This document shows, piece after piece, positions 8,744-16,751 of a DNA stretch of 53,229 nucleotides. Origin of the DNA: an uncultured Clostridia bacterium (GTDB taxonomy: Bacteria; Bacillota; Clostridia; Oscillospirales; Ruminococcaceae); assembly GCA_947625615.1 (NCBI GenBank), contig CANQPB010000015.1:1-53229 (forward strand), read 5' to 3'. Within the stretch, counting starts at the first letter, position 1. Each line of letters opens with the position of its first letter. The notes under the pieces were generated by a model. It did not search any database and had not been told where the DNA came from. It worked only from the letters and a program-made list of their open reading frames with translations. The position numbers were made by a program, and so were the translations under genes.

Positions 8744-10540
8744 TTATTCTATAGGTTCAAAGTCGGAGGCGCCGTGCTTGCAGAGCGGGCAGACAAAGTC
8801 TTCGGGCAGCTCGTCGCCCTCGTAGACATAGCCGCATATCTTGCATACCCAGCCCTTTTTGCCCTCGGTCTTCGGCTTCGGCTTTACGTTTGCGTGGTAG
8901 TAGGCGTAGGTCATCGATTCGGCGTCGGAGATCACCCTCGCTTCGGTGACCGAGCAGATGAACATTCCGTGGGTGCCGAGGTCTACATAATCCTCAACCT
9001 TCAAGGACATGAAAGCGTTTATATATCTCGGCAGGAAGACAAGGCCGTTGTCCGAGCGTAGGATCTCGGTGTCCTTGAATTTGTCAACAGCGCGGCCGCT
9101 CTGGAAGCCGAAGGTCTCGAAGATCTTGAAAGGCGCGTCGGTCGAAAGGCAGCAGACGTTCATCTTCCCCGTCTGTCTGATGACGTGGTGGGAGTAGTTG
9201 GCCTTGTTTATGCTCACCGCCACGCGGTGGGGATTGTCGGTGAGCTGGCTGACGGTGTTCACGATGAGGCCGTTATCCCTTGTGCCGTCGTTCGAGGTGA
9301 CTACATAAAGCCCGTAGCCGATTTTGTTGAGGGCGTTCATGTCCTGCTTGTCGGCGGTCGCGCCGTCCTGCGCGATGTAGTCGCGGCAGAGCTCGTCCGA
9401 GAGCTCCTCAATCTGCGCACGGCTGTCGTCGCTTAAGGCGGAGAGGATCTTTACGGTAGTCTTTGCGTAGTTGATGTTCTTGCATGGCTCAAGCATTGAC
9501 AGCATAGTCTTTGCGGCCAAAGGCGCCCAGGAGCCGTTTTCCATAAGGGCGACGGTGCGGTCGCGGTAGCCGCGCTCGGTGAGGTGGTTGATGAATTCAC
9601 GCATGAAGGGGAAGATCTCGGCGTTATAGGTGGTGGTGGCAAGAACCAGCTTTGAGTATCTGAAAGCGTCCTCGACCGCTTCGGCCATGTCGTCGCGCGC
9701 GAGGTCGGTGACTACCACCTTGGGGCAGCCCTTTGCCTTAAGCTTTGAGGCGAGAAGCTGCACGGCCTCCTTGGTGTGGCCGTATACCGAGGTGTAGGCT
9801 ATCAAAATGCCCTCGGTCTCGGGGCGGTAGCTCGACCAGATGTCGTAGAGGCCGATGTAGTGCCCGAGATCTTCGTTGAGAACGGGGCCGTGGGTGGGGC
9901 AGATGATCTTTATGTCAAGCGCGGCGGCTTTCTGCAAGAGCTTTTGCACCTGCATGCCGTACTTTCCGACGATGCCGATATAGTATCTTCTTGCTTCGCA
10001 GTCCCACTCGTCCTCGACGTCGTTGGCGCCGAATCTTCCGAAGCCGTCGGCCGAGAAGAGAACCTTGTCCTTAGAATCGTAGGTGACGATAACTTCGGGC
10101 CAGTGAACCATCGGGGCGGTGACAAAGGTGAGAGTATGCTCGCCGAGTGCAAGGGTGTCGCCCTCGCCGACAACGACGCGCCGATCGGAGTAATCGGTGC
10201 CGAAGAACTGCTTCATCATGGCGAACGCCTTGGCGGAGGAAACTATCGTCGCCTCGGGGTAGAGCTTCATGAAATTGGCGATATTTCCAGCGTGATCCGG
10301 CTCCATATGCTGGATAATGAGATAGTCGGGCTTGCGGCTGCCGAGCACCTTTGAGACGTTGTCGAGCCACTCGTGGGAGAAGCGGATATCCACGGTGTCC
10401 ATAACGGCGGTCTTAGAATCGAGAATGACATATGAATTGTAGGCCATGCCGTTCGGCACGGTATACTGCCCCTCGAAGAGGTCAATCTCGTGATCGTTCA
10501 CGCCGACGTATCTGATATCGTTTGTAACATTGGTATTCAT
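8744..10540 (-). CDS. flavodiiron protein fused to flavin reductase and rubredoxin
   Basis: A 598-residue soluble oxygen or nitric oxide reductase of the FprA/ROO type. In order it has a metallo-beta-lactamase-like diiron domain with the ligand motif HMEPDHAGN near residue 79, VHWPE, SADGFGRFG and CPTHGP; a flavodoxin domain starting ILIAYTSVYGHTKEA near 245; a flavin-reductase-like domain around residues 405-555 (MNALNKIGYGLYVVTS, NPHRVAVSINK); and a C-terminal rubredoxin with two Cys pairs, CKICGYVY and CPLCKHG. All diiron ligands are present, so it should be active. Fusing the electron-donor modules means that one polypeptide could carry electrons from a reduced nicotinamide or flavin to oxygen. 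It protects anaerobes from oxygen or NO. Strong own promoter. Confidence 0.93.
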   Translation of the reverse strand: MNTNVTNDIRYVGVNDHEIDLFEGQYTVPNGMAYNSYVILDSKTAVMDTVDIRFSHEWLDNVSKVLGSRKPDYLIIQHMEPDHAGNIANFMKLYPEATIVSSAKAFAMMKQFFGTDYSDRRVVVGEGDTLALGEHTLTFVTAPMVHWPEVIVTYDSKDKVLFSADGFGRFGANDVEDEWDCEARRYYIGIVGKYGMQVQKLLQKAAALDIKIICPTHGPVLNEDLGHYIGLYDIWSSYRPETEGILIAYTSVYGHTKEAVQLLASKLKAKGCPKVVVTDLARDDMAEAVEDAFRYSKLVLATTTYNAEIFPFMREFINHLTERGYRDRTVALMENGSWAPLAAKTMLSMLEPCKNINYAKTTVKILSALSDDSRAQIEELSDELCRDYIAQDGATADKQDMNALNKIGYGLYVVTSNDGTRDNGLIVNTVSQLTDNPHRVAVSINKANYSHHVIRQTGKMNVCCLSTDAPFKIFETFGFQSGRAVDKFKDTEILRSDNGLVFLPRYINAFMSLKVEDYVDLGTHGMFICSVTEARVISDAESMTYAYYHANVKPKPKTEGKKGWVCKICGYVYEGDELPEDFVCPLCKHGASDFEPIE

Positions 10541-10572
10541 GTTTTGCCTCCTTGATTTTTTCTGTATTATAG

Positions 10573-10601
10573 ATTATAGCGCATTTGCCGTGAAATGTAA
10601 A
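10573..10601 (-). promoter_or_regulatory. promoter of the flavodiiron gene
   Basis: On the minus strand TTTACA (10601-10596) and TATAAT (10578-10573) are separated by 17 bp. The ribosome site AAGGAGG lies shortly before the ATG at 10540. Confidence 0.75.
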
Positions 10602-10638
10602 GAGAAAGTTGAGGGATTTTGAAGTTCAATAACATCTG

Positions 10639-10679
10639 CCAAAACAAACCCACCCGCTTTGCGGGTGGGTTTGTTTTGG
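10639..10679 (-). terminator. terminator fused to the tRNA-Pro 3' end
   Basis: A perfect 19-bp stem with a TTT loop. The stem begins with the encoded CCA end of tRNA-Pro itself, so the tRNA 3' terminus would be paired in the terminator before processing. Confidence 0.75.
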
Positions 10680-10752
10680 TCGGAGTGAAGGGATTTGAAC
10701 CCCCGACATCCTGCTCCCAAAGCAGGCGCGCTGCCAGCTGCGCTACACCCCG
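10677..10752 (-). tRNA. tRNA-Pro (anticodon UGG)
   Basis: A 76-nt cloverleaf with encoded CCA. The acceptor stem CGGGGTG/CACTCCG has one G-T pair and discriminator A. The D arm contains GCGCAGCTGGCAGCGC, the anticodon stem is CCTGC/GCAGG with loop TTTGGGA, and the T arm contains GGGGGTTCAAATCCC. Anticodon UGG reads proline codons CCN. It stands alone between the flavodiiron gene and spo0A. Confidence 0.95.
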
Positions 10753-10760
10753 GTCTCATT

Positions 10761-10789
10761 ATTATATGCCCCCCGGCACAAATTGTCAA
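10761..10789 (-). promoter_or_regulatory. consensus promoter of tRNA-Pro
   Basis: Perfect TTGACA (10789-10784) and perfect TATAAT (10766-10761) with a 17-bp spacer on the minus strand, about eight bases before the mature tRNA 5' end. Confidence 0.9.
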
Positions 10790-10827
10790 GTGCTAATTTT
10801 TGAGATGCGGCCCAAAGACCGCATAAT

Positions 10828-10917
10828 GAAGATAGAAGTCGGAAATCAAAAGTTAGAGTTTCAAGGCGTCGCCTTCGGTGACATATTTAAATTTTATGAA
10901 TAATGCATGCAGAATAG
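10828..10917 (+). repeat. 90-bp dispersed repeat, copy 1
   Basis: About 90 bp starting GAAGATAGAAG, containing AAGTTAGAGTTT, a small palindrome around GTCGCCTTCGGTGAC and ending near ATGCATGC. It aligns along its whole length, by eye at roughly 75-80% identity, with the minus strand of 27521-27610. No coding potential or terminal-repeat/transposase structure was recognised. Confidence 0.75.
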
Positions 10918-11083
10918 GCGCTCCCCTTTTTTTGCCTCCCCACTCATGCCCCTGAATGGCAAAATGCACAACATATTGTACCTTGCTGCCCTATATGCCA
11001 CTATATTTCGACACAAATCCGCATTTTCGCAACGAAATTTCCCGCCCGTTTTTGTCTATTCCTCCGAATTTGTATCATATCTC
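10918..11083. other. AT-rich gene-free region upstream of spo0A
   Basis: No gene was found here. The region carries a candidate Spo0A box (listed separately) and otherwise unremarkable AT-rich sequence. The usual upstream neighbour of spo0A, spoIVB, is absent. Confidence 0.6.
11007..11013 (-). promoter_or_regulatory. candidate 0A box upstream of spo0A
   Basis: TTCGACA on the plus strand is TGTCGAA on the minus strand, the consensus heptamer bound by Spo0A, here in the context TGTGTCGAAATA. It lies about 94 bp upstream of the spo0A -10 box, a plausible position for autoregulation. A seven-base match could occur by chance. Confidence 0.45.
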
Positions 11084-11112
11084 TTGATTATTCTTCCATA
11101 TTATGGTAGAAT
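11084..11112 (+). promoter_or_regulatory. sigma-A-like promoter of spo0A
   Basis: TTGATT (11084-11089) and TAGAAT (11107-11112) with a 17-bp spacer. Both boxes differ from consensus, as expected for a regulated promoter. A sigma-H promoter was looked for and not recognised with confidence. Confidence 0.55.
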
Positions 11113-11166
11113 GTGAACAGATAAGGAAAATATTGTAAGTTTCCTTAAAAAGAACGGAGGATAATT

Positions 11167-11958
11167 ATGTCTAAAAAAATCAAAGTACTGGTAGGAGACG
11201 ATTCGCGCGAGTTCGGCGTGGCCTGCGCCGACGTGCTGAGGGGCATGGGCTTTTTCTGCATAACCCGGCCCAAGGACGGCCACATTCTTTTCGACGCGGT
11301 AAAGGACGAGAGCCCCGACGCCGCCATCATCGACCTTTCGATGCCCAACCTCGACGCCATTGAGCTGATGAAAAAGGTCAACCGCTCGGGAGCGAAAAAG
11401 CCGGTGTTCATCGTCACGTCGCCCTGCGACAACACCTTTGCGCAGCGGCAGGCCCTGCAGGCGGGCGCGGCCTATTACCTCATCAGGCCGTTTGACCCGA
11501 AGATGCTCGGTGACAGGATAAACGAGCTTTTGGGCTACGATTTTCTTGAGGACGCCCAGCCGGCGCTCGCCACAAACCGCGAGCTCAGCCTTGAAGTAGT
11601 CGTCACCGAGATGATACATCAGTTAGGGGTGCCGGCGCACATAAAGGGCTATCACTACCTTCGCAGCGCGATACTCCACTGCGTCGAGGACAGCGAGATG
11701 CTGGAATGCGTGACGAAGCTTTTGTATCCCACCGTCGCGGAGGAATTCGAGACGACGCCCTCAAGGGTGGAGAGGGCGATACGCCACGCAATTGAGATCG
11801 CCTGGGATCGCGGCGACATCGACACCTTAAATTCCTACTTCGGCTTCACGGTGAACACCGGCAAGGGCAAGCCGACGAATTCGGAATTCATCGCGCTGAT
11901 AGCAGACAGGATAAAGCTGAGATTCAAGGAAAAGGCCCGCACCTTTGAAAAGGCCTGA
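11167..11958 (+). CDS. spo0A: sporulation master regulator Spo0A
   Basis: A 263-residue response regulator that, when phosphorylated, binds 0A boxes and commits the cell to sporulation. The receiver domain (about 1-120) has the acidic pair D11/D12, phosphoacceptor D56 in IIDLSMPN, and T84. The C-terminal effector domain is nearly diagnostic: GVPAHIKGYHYLRSAI, TPSRVERAIRHAIEIAWDRG and KPTNSEFIALIADRI. The receiver lysine normally found in the KPF motif is Arg here (R107 in LIRPFD). The ribosome site CGGAGG precedes the ATG. Upstream genes are a tRNA and a flavodiiron protein, not spoIVB. Confidence 0.97.
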   Translation: MSKKIKVLVGDDSREFGVACADVLRGMGFFCITRPKDGHILFDAVKDESPDAAIIDLSMPNLDAIELMKKVNRSGAKKPVFIVTSPCDNTFAQRQALQAGAAYYLIRPFDPKMLGDRINELLGYDFLEDAQPALATNRELSLEVVVTEMIHQLGVPAHIKGYHYLRSAILHCVEDSEMLECVTKLLYPTVAEEFETTPSRVERAIRHAIEIAWDRGDIDTLNSYFGFTVNTGKGKPTNSEFIALIADRIKLRFKEKARTFEKA

Positions 11959-11967
11959 AACGCAAAA

Positions 11968-12001
11968 CCGCCGCCTCAGCAGGGGCGGCGGGATATTTTT
12001 T
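11968..12001 (+). terminator. terminator of spo0A
   Basis: Stem CCGCCGCC (11968-11975)/GGCGGCGG (11984-11991) followed by GATATTTTTTC, located ten bases after the stop codon and just before the convergent UPF0210 gene end. Confidence 0.85.
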
Positions 12002-12019
12002 CGGGAGCTTACGTCTCGC

Positions 12020-13375
12020 TCAGTTTTTAAGGCTGTGAAGCGGCGCGGGGATCTGCCCGCCGCGGTTTATGAATTTCGAGGGGGACATCTTATTCACCCT
12101 CATTATCGGCGCGTGGCCGAAAAGCCCGCCCCAGTCGAGCTCCTCGCCGTCCGAGCGGCCTATTGCCGGTATCACGCGAACGGCGGTGGTCTTCGAGTTT
12201 ATCATTCCTATGGCGGCCTCGTCGGCGATGATGCCGGCGATGGCGTCGGCGGTGGTGTCGCCGGGAATGGCTATCATGTCAAGTCCCACCGAGCAGACGG
12301 CGGTCATGGCCTCAAGCTTTTCTATCGTTAAGGAGCCGCTCTTTGCGTCGGCGATCATTCCGGCGTCCTCCGAAACGGGAATGAAGGCTCCCGAAAGGCC
12401 GCCCACCGACGAGCAGGCCATAACTCCGCCCTTTTTGACGGCGTCGTTCAAAAGCGCGAGGCAGGCCGTGGTGCCGGGGGCGCCGCACTGCTCAAGGCCG
12501 ATCTCCTCTAAGATATGCGCGACGCTGTCGCCGACGGCGGGAGTCGGTGCGAGGGAGAGATCGACTATTCCGAAGGGCACGCCGAGCCGCTCGGAGGCGG
12601 TAACGCCGACGAGCTGTCCCACGCGGGTGATCTTATATGCTGTAGTCTTTATAATGTTGCAGACCTCGTTGATGTCGGCGTCGGGGTGCTTTGCAAGGGC
12701 CGAGCGCACAACTCCGGGGCCGGAAACGCCGACGTTTATGATGCAGTCGGGCTCGCCCACGCCGTGATATGCCCCCGCCATAAAGGGGTTGTCGTCGACG
12801 GAATTGCAGAACACCACAAGCTTAGCCGCGCCGAAGCAGTCGGAATCAACGGTGGCCTCGGCGGTCTCGCGGATAATTCTGCCCATAAGCTTGCAGGCGT
12901 CAAGGTTTATGCCGGTTTTTGTCGAGCCAATGTTCACCGACGAGCAGACCCGCGAGGTCTTCGCAAGCGCCTCTGGAATGGATTCTATAAGCTCGCGGTC
13001 GCCGGCGGCGAAGCCCTTTTGCACCAGCGCGGAATATCCGCCTATGAGGTTTACCCCGACTGCCTCGGCGGCTTTGTCCATGGTGAGGGCAAATTTCACC
13101 GGGCTCTGGCGGCAGGCCGCCGACACTATCGATATAGGCGTCACGGATATGCGCTTGTTTATTATCGGAATGCCGTATTCCTTTTCTATCTCCTCGCCCA
13201 CCTTTACGAGATCCTTGGCGCAGGAGGTTATCTTTTTATATACCTTTTCGCATGCCCTGTCGATGTCGCTGTCAACGCAGTCCAAAAGGGATATGCCCAT
13301 GGTGATGGTGCGTATGTCGAGGCACTCGTCCTGAATCATGCGAATGGTTTCCAAAATATCGGTTATGTTTAACAT
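12020..13375 (-). CDS. UPF0210 (PFL family) protein
   Basis: A 451-residue cytoplasmic protein of the UPF0210/DUF711 family, recognised by the start [32 protein letters not shown], by [11 protein letters not shown] and by the glycine-rich ends of its conserved blocks such as [10 protein letters not shown] and [18 protein letters not shown]. Members keep full length at about 450 residues, as here. The biochemical function is not established. It is nearly always paired with a small ACT-domain protein, and here it starts 23 bp after one, so the two are likely one unit that responds to a small ligand. The ligand is unknown. Confidence 0.9.
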   Translation of the reverse strand: MLNITDILETIRMIQDECLDIRTITMGISLLDCVDSDIDRACEKVYKKITSCAKDLVKVGEEIEKEYGIPIINKRISVTPISIVSAACRQSPVKFALTMDKAAEAVGVNLIGGYSALVQKGFAAGDRELIESIPEALAKTSRVCSSVNIGSTKTGINLDACKLMGRIIRETAEATVDSDCFGAAKLVVFCNSVDDNPFMAGAYHGVGEPDCIINVGVSGPGVVRSALAKHPDADINEVCNIIKTTAYKITRVGQLVGVTASERLGVPFGIVDLSLAPTPAVGDSVAHILEEIGLEQCGAPGTTACLALLNDAVKKGGVMACSSVGGLSGAFIPVSEDAGMIADAKSGSLTIEKLEAMTAVCSVGLDMIAIPGDTTADAIAGIIADEAAIGMINSKTTAVRVIPAIGRSDGEELDWGGLFGHAPIMRVNKMSPSKFINRGGQIPAPLHSLKN

Positions 13376-13398
13376 GCTGTCCCTCTTTACCTATTTTA

Positions 13399-13668
13399 TC
13401 AGATATGATGCATTGAATTGAAGATGTCTTCGTGCATGACGTAGATCGAAAGACCCAGCTTTTTGCCGAGACTGCTCATTCTGTCCGAAAGCTCGGCGAG
13501 GGGAATCGACAGCCCGGTGATGTCGACGAGCATTACCATGGCAAAGACGTCCTGCAAGACCGACTGTGTGACCTCGGTGACGTTTGCGTTGTATTCGGCG
13601 CACATGGCCGATACCTTTGCCAGAATCCCCACGGCGTCCTTTCCTATTACTGATATTACCGCTTTCAT
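13399..13668 (-). CDS. ACT-domain protein (UPF0237)
   Basis: An 89-residue single ACT domain: MKAVISVIGKDAVGILAKVSAMCAEYNANVTEVTQSV is the typical beta-alpha opening with the GxDxxGI turn that contacts amino-acid ligands. Such free-standing ACT proteins resemble the regulatory domain of GcvR and pair with UPF0210 proteins. The start has a CGGAGG site. It is the first long gene of a transcript that begins near 13815 and passes a 22-codon open frame. Confidence 0.9.
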   Translation of the reverse strand: MKAVISVIGKDAVGILAKVSAMCAEYNANVTEVTQSVLQDVFAMVMLVDITGLSIPLAELSDRMSSLGKKLGLSIYVMHEDIFNSMHHI

Positions 13669-13692
13669 ATTTATGTCCTCCGAAATAAAATA

Positions 13693-13761
13693 TTACGTTA
13701 TCAACGCAGTCAAGCTGATGATCATATTAAACAGAAGAAACAACGATTCATATGTAACCAT
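13693..13761 (-). CDS. 22-residue candidate holin-like toxin (Hol-Tox type)
   Basis: A 22-codon frame beginning MVTYESLFLLF and ending MIISLTALIT. The opening MVTYE(A/S)LFL followed by a hydrophobic helix is the pattern of the small putative holin-like toxin family common in Firmicutes. An AAAGGGGAG site lies ten bases upstream, a spacing slightly long. The usual charged C-terminal tail (Lys-rich) is missing, so it may be a shortened or decayed member. It sits in the leader between a good promoter and the ACT gene. No antisense RNA antitoxin could be shown. It could instead act as a leader peptide. Confidence 0.5.
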   Translation of the reverse strand: MVTYESLFLLFNMIISLTALIT

Positions 13762-13821
13762 CAAGCCGCCACTCCCCTTTCATTCTGAAAAGTGAGCAAC
13801 CTGACCGTCTCTGACGCTTGT

Positions 13822-13850
13822 ATTATCTCATAACAGGCGGCTTTTGTCAA
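13822..13850 (-). promoter_or_regulatory. promoter of the small toxin candidate/ACT/UPF0210 unit
   Basis: On the minus strand TTGACA (13850-13845) and GATAAT (13827-13822) are 17 bp apart. The -35 box overlaps the stop codon of spoIIP. Transcription would start near 13815, giving a leader of about 145 nt before the ACT gene. Confidence 0.65.
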
Positions 13851-15049
13851 TACCCCCGAAGCCCGAGTATCACCTTTGCCAGGCTTTTTCCGACGAGCTC
13901 GCCGCTGTAAACGGCCTCGCCGAGCGAGTTGGCGTTGGAGCCCATTTCTATAAGGAAGGAGCCGTGGGTGAGCTCCTGGTTGTAGTTCCGCTCGTCGAAG
14001 AGTATTGGCCGGGTGAGGCCGGGCCAGTCGGTCTCCATCTGCGACTGAAGCCGCGCGGCCGTCCGCAGGTTATATCTGTACTGCGGCACGTTTGTGCAGC
14101 CGCATATTATCATCACCTGCGCGGCGCTTTGCCCGTTTATCTCCGCCGCGGGCGCATAGCGCACCCCGTCCTCCTCTATGGCGTCGCGGTGAACGTCTAT
14201 TACGATTTTTATCGACGGATATTTTTCAAGATATTCTTTTACCGTTTCGGCGCTGCGGTCATACGCCCCGGTATAGCGTGGATAGTCGTGAACGGTCTTG
14301 TCGTGGATCACTCCGATTCCGGCGTCTTCGAGACCCTCTGCAATCGCTTCGCCCACCGCCGCGACGCTTTTTTCAAGGTCGGTCGTGCGGGAGGAAAAAT
14401 CGGCGTCGTAGTAGTCGCGCTCACGGGGCTCATAGCTTTCGGTGGTGTGGGTGTGCATTATAAGAACAAGCGGCTCGGCCGAGGGGTCGAAGCCGAAGTC
14501 GGGCTCCCGCGCGCACTGCTCCAAAAGATATCCCGAGTCTATGTCGGTGCAGTTCCGAAGAAGCCCGCCGCCAGGAAGCTCAAGATAGGTCGTCGAGGTG
14601 CGGTATGTATAGGTCTTTCTGACTATCCTGCCGTCCCGGCCGTCGATGTCATCTGGGTATGGGAGACCCTCCTCGTCCTTCGGCTCCTCGGCGTTCCCGC
14701 CGCTCTCCTGGATCTCCTGCGGGGCGGCCTCAATGTCCCAGCCGCCGAATCCCCCCAGCCGGATAAGCTCCTGCGCGGCCCTTGCGTCAAGGCCGGCTTT
14801 AGGCGCGGAAAGCGGCCCGCCCGCGTCTGTAATTTCGGCGTTTTCCTCCGGCAGGGATTTTTGAGCCTCCCGCCCGTTAAGCCCGCCGAAGCCGCTTATC
14901 TTTGCCGAAATCACGGCGATCCCCTTTGCGTAGTCGGACGACGGCGACGAGGCGAGCACCTCTCCCAAAAGAGTGAGCGTGAAAAAGAGCATGGCGGCGA
15001 AGATCCCGCCAGAGACAAATTCCGCGATGTCGCGGCGGCTGTTTCTCAT
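13847..15049 (-). CDS. spoIIP: stage II sporulation protein P
   Basis: A peptidoglycan amidase/endopeptidase that works with SpoIID and SpoIIM to thin septal wall and drive engulfment of the forespore. The 400 residues have one N-terminal membrane anchor (about 14-32), a low-complexity linker, and the catalytic SpoIIP domain in the C-terminal half. That domain contains MHTHTTESY, IVIDVHRDA, and HGSFLIEMGSNANSLGEA, with the metal-binding His and Glu residues in place. Ribosome site GGAG lies ten bases upstream. It is not linked to gpr here. A sporulation-sigma promoter was sought but not recognised. Confidence 0.95.
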   Translation of the reverse strand: MRNSRRDIAEFVSGGIFAAMLFFTLTLLGEVLASSPSSDYAKGIAVISAKISGFGGLNGREAQKSLPEENAEITDAGGPLSAPKAGLDARAAQELIRLGGFGGWDIEAAPQEIQESGGNAEEPKDEEGLPYPDDIDGRDGRIVRKTYTYRTSTTYLELPGGGLLRNCTDIDSGYLLEQCAREPDFGFDPSAEPLVLIMHTHTTESYEPRERDYYDADFSSRTTDLEKSVAAVGEAIAEGLEDAGIGVIHDKTVHDYPRYTGAYDRSAETVKEYLEKYPSIKIVIDVHRDAIEEDGVRYAPAAEINGQSAAQVMIICGCTNVPQYRYNLRTAARLQSQMETDWPGLTRPILFDERNYNQELTHGSFLIEMGSNANSLGEAVYSGELVGKSLAKVILGLRGY

Positions 15050-15128
15050 AAAACAACGTCTCCTTTCTTACGGAAATATCCTGAGAAAAAATTTTTCGCT
15101 TTGTAACCGATTATTTACCGGTTTGTTA

Positions 15129-15157
15129 TTGATTGTCCCGAAAAAATATGCTAATAT
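15129..15157 (+). promoter_or_regulatory. promoter of the VanY-type lipoprotein gene
   Basis: TTGATT (15129-15134) and TAATAT (15152-15157) with 17 bp between them, about 65 bp before the start at 15221. Confidence 0.55.
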
Positions 15158-15220
15158 AGTTATTGCGGCGGAGCATATCCGCCGACAGACCATAATAAAC
15201 TTGATAAGGACGTGACAGAA

Positions 15221-16279
15221 ATGTTCCATAGATTTTCAAGGCTTTCCGCCGCGGTAATTGCGGCGGCGCTTCTTTGCTCCTGCGCGCAGAAGGAAGGCGC
15301 GCCGCTCTCCTCCGGCGATTCTGCGGCAACTCTTCCCGTCACCGAGCCGACAGTCGTCTCGGAGACCGTGACCACCCAGACCGAGCCGCCCGTCACCACC
15401 GCGGCCACCGAATCGGCCCCGCCCGAGACCGGCGCCGCCGAGACCACCGCCGCGCTCGGCTACACCATAGACGCGCTTTCGGCGAAGATGTACGCCACCG
15501 ATATTTTGAATGTGCGCGAGTTTCCGACCACCGAGGCAAAGGTGGTGGGTCAGCTCAATGTCGGCGACGAGGCCGACGTAGTCGGGCTGACCTCGCACGG
15601 GTGGTATCAGATCCGCTACGACGGCGGGGCGTTCTTTGTCAAGGCCGAATATCTCTCGTCGGAAAAGCCCGCCGAGACCGAGGAGGAGCTCACTATCCCC
15701 GAAAACTATTATTTCGCATCTTCCGACGACTACTTCTTTGTAGTCAACAAAGACAACCCCCTGCCCGAGGACTACTCTATAGAGACCTCTTTCGTTCAGG
15801 GCAGCTATGAGATGGAGATCGTGGCGGCATATAACTGCCGCAGAATGATAGACGCCGCCGCCAAGGACGGCATCGACCTCAAGGTGCTCTCGGCATACAG
15901 GACTATTAAGTATCAGGAAAACCTCTTCGACCGCAACGTCAAATCCCGAATGGAGGACGACGGAATGTCCTATGAGGAGGCCTACGCCGACACCGCGGTA
16001 AACATCGCGCCTCCCGGCGGAAGCGAGCACAACGCTGGTCTTGCGGTGGACATAATAGACCGCAACCACTGGGACACCTATACCGATTTTGAGAACACCC
16101 CGGAATTTGCATGGCTTTCCGAGAACTGCACGAAATACGGCTTTATCCTGAGATATCCCAAGGGCAAGGAGGATATCACCGGGTATATCTATGAGCCGTG
16201 GCATTACAGATATGTCGGCGCAGAATACGCCTCGGCTGTAATGAACTCCGGCCTCTGCCTTGAGGAATACATAGGTTAA
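15221..16279 (+). CDS. VanY-type D-Ala-D-Ala carboxypeptidase lipoprotein with SH3 domain
   Basis: A 352-residue lipoprotein that should trim the terminal D-Ala of peptidoglycan stem peptides. The signal peptide ends LLCSC (lipidated Cys near residue 21), followed by a Thr/Glu/Pro-rich linker, a bacterial SH3 domain (LNVREFPTTEAKVVGQLNVGD) that may bind wall, and a zinc carboxypeptidase domain of the M15 VanY type. Motifs are LSAYRT, SEHNAGLAVDI (zinc His and Asp) and EPWHYRYV (zinc His). The ATG at 15221 is ten bases from AAGGA; a GTG at 15212 would be too close. It is followed 40 bp later by a CBS gene. Confidence 0.9.
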   Translation: MFHRFSRLSAAVIAAALLCSCAQKEGAPLSSGDSAATLPVTEPTVVSETVTTQTEPPVTTAATESAPPETGAAETTAALGYTIDALSAKMYATDILNVREFPTTEAKVVGQLNVGDEADVVGLTSHGWYQIRYDGGAFFVKAEYLSSEKPAETEEELTIPENYYFASSDDYFFVVNKDNPLPEDYSIETSFVQGSYEMEIVAAYNCRRMIDAAAKDGIDLKVLSAYRTIKYQENLFDRNVKSRMEDDGMSYEEAYADTAVNIAPPGGSEHNAGLAVDIIDRNHWDTYTDFENTPEFAWLSENCTKYGFILRYPKGKEDITGYIYEPWHYRYVGAEYASAVMNSGLCLEEYIG

Positions 16280-16319
16280 GGCGGGGCGGCAATCACACTG
16301 AAAGGAGGGTGACGCTTAG

Positions 16320-16751
16320 ATGAACGCGGCATACTTTTTGACGCCTAAAAACGAGACCGCCTATCTTTACGACGACTACACCCTGAGACAGGCCCTTGAA
16401 AAGATGCGCGCCCGCGGATATACGAGGATACCCGTCATCTCGCGGGACGGCAGATATATAAACGTCGTGGCCGAGGGGGATTTTCTGTGGTATATGCTCG
16501 ACACGGCGGAAAAGACCGGCGGCGGGATATCGATGCTCGGCGCCGAGGAGCTTAAGCTCAGCGATATTTTAAAGCGGGACTGCGAACGGCCCTACAAATC
16601 TGCGAGGATAACCGCCTCGCGGGACGAGCTTGTGCGCCTGGCGATGAATCAGAACTTTGTGCCGATAACCGACGACGACGGCGCATATATCGGCATAGTC
16701 ACGAGGCGAAACATCATAAGGCATTTTCTGCTGATGGAGGATCGGAAATAG
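16320..16751 (+). CDS. CBS-domain pair protein
   Basis: A 143-residue cytoplasmic protein made of two CBS motifs: TLRQALEKMRARGYTRIPVISRDGRYINVVAEGDFLWYM and a second ending NFVPITDDDGAYIGIVTRRNIIRHFL. Stand-alone CBS pairs bind adenine nucleotides or related ligands and act as sensors. An AAAGGAGGGTG site precedes the ATG. It lies 40 bp after the carboxypeptidase gene and may share its transcript, but a functional link is not evident. Confidence 0.85.
   Translation: MNAAYFLTPKNETAYLYDDYTLRQALEKMRARGYTRIPVISRDGRYINVVAEGDFLWYMLDTAEKTGGGISMLGAEELKLSDILKRDCERPYKSARITASRDELVRLAMNQNFVPITDDDGAYIGIVTRRNIIRHFLLMEDRK

Noticed and set aside
13844-15106. A 420-codon plus-strand frame opposite spoIIP
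   Set aside because: SpoIIP motifs are intact on the minus strand. The plus frame has no family likeness and no ribosome site.
15236-16204. A 322-codon minus-strand frame opposite the VanY lipoprotein gene
   Set aside because: The sense frame holds the complete M15 active site and a lipoprotein signal; the antisense frame is Gly/Arg-rich without motifs.
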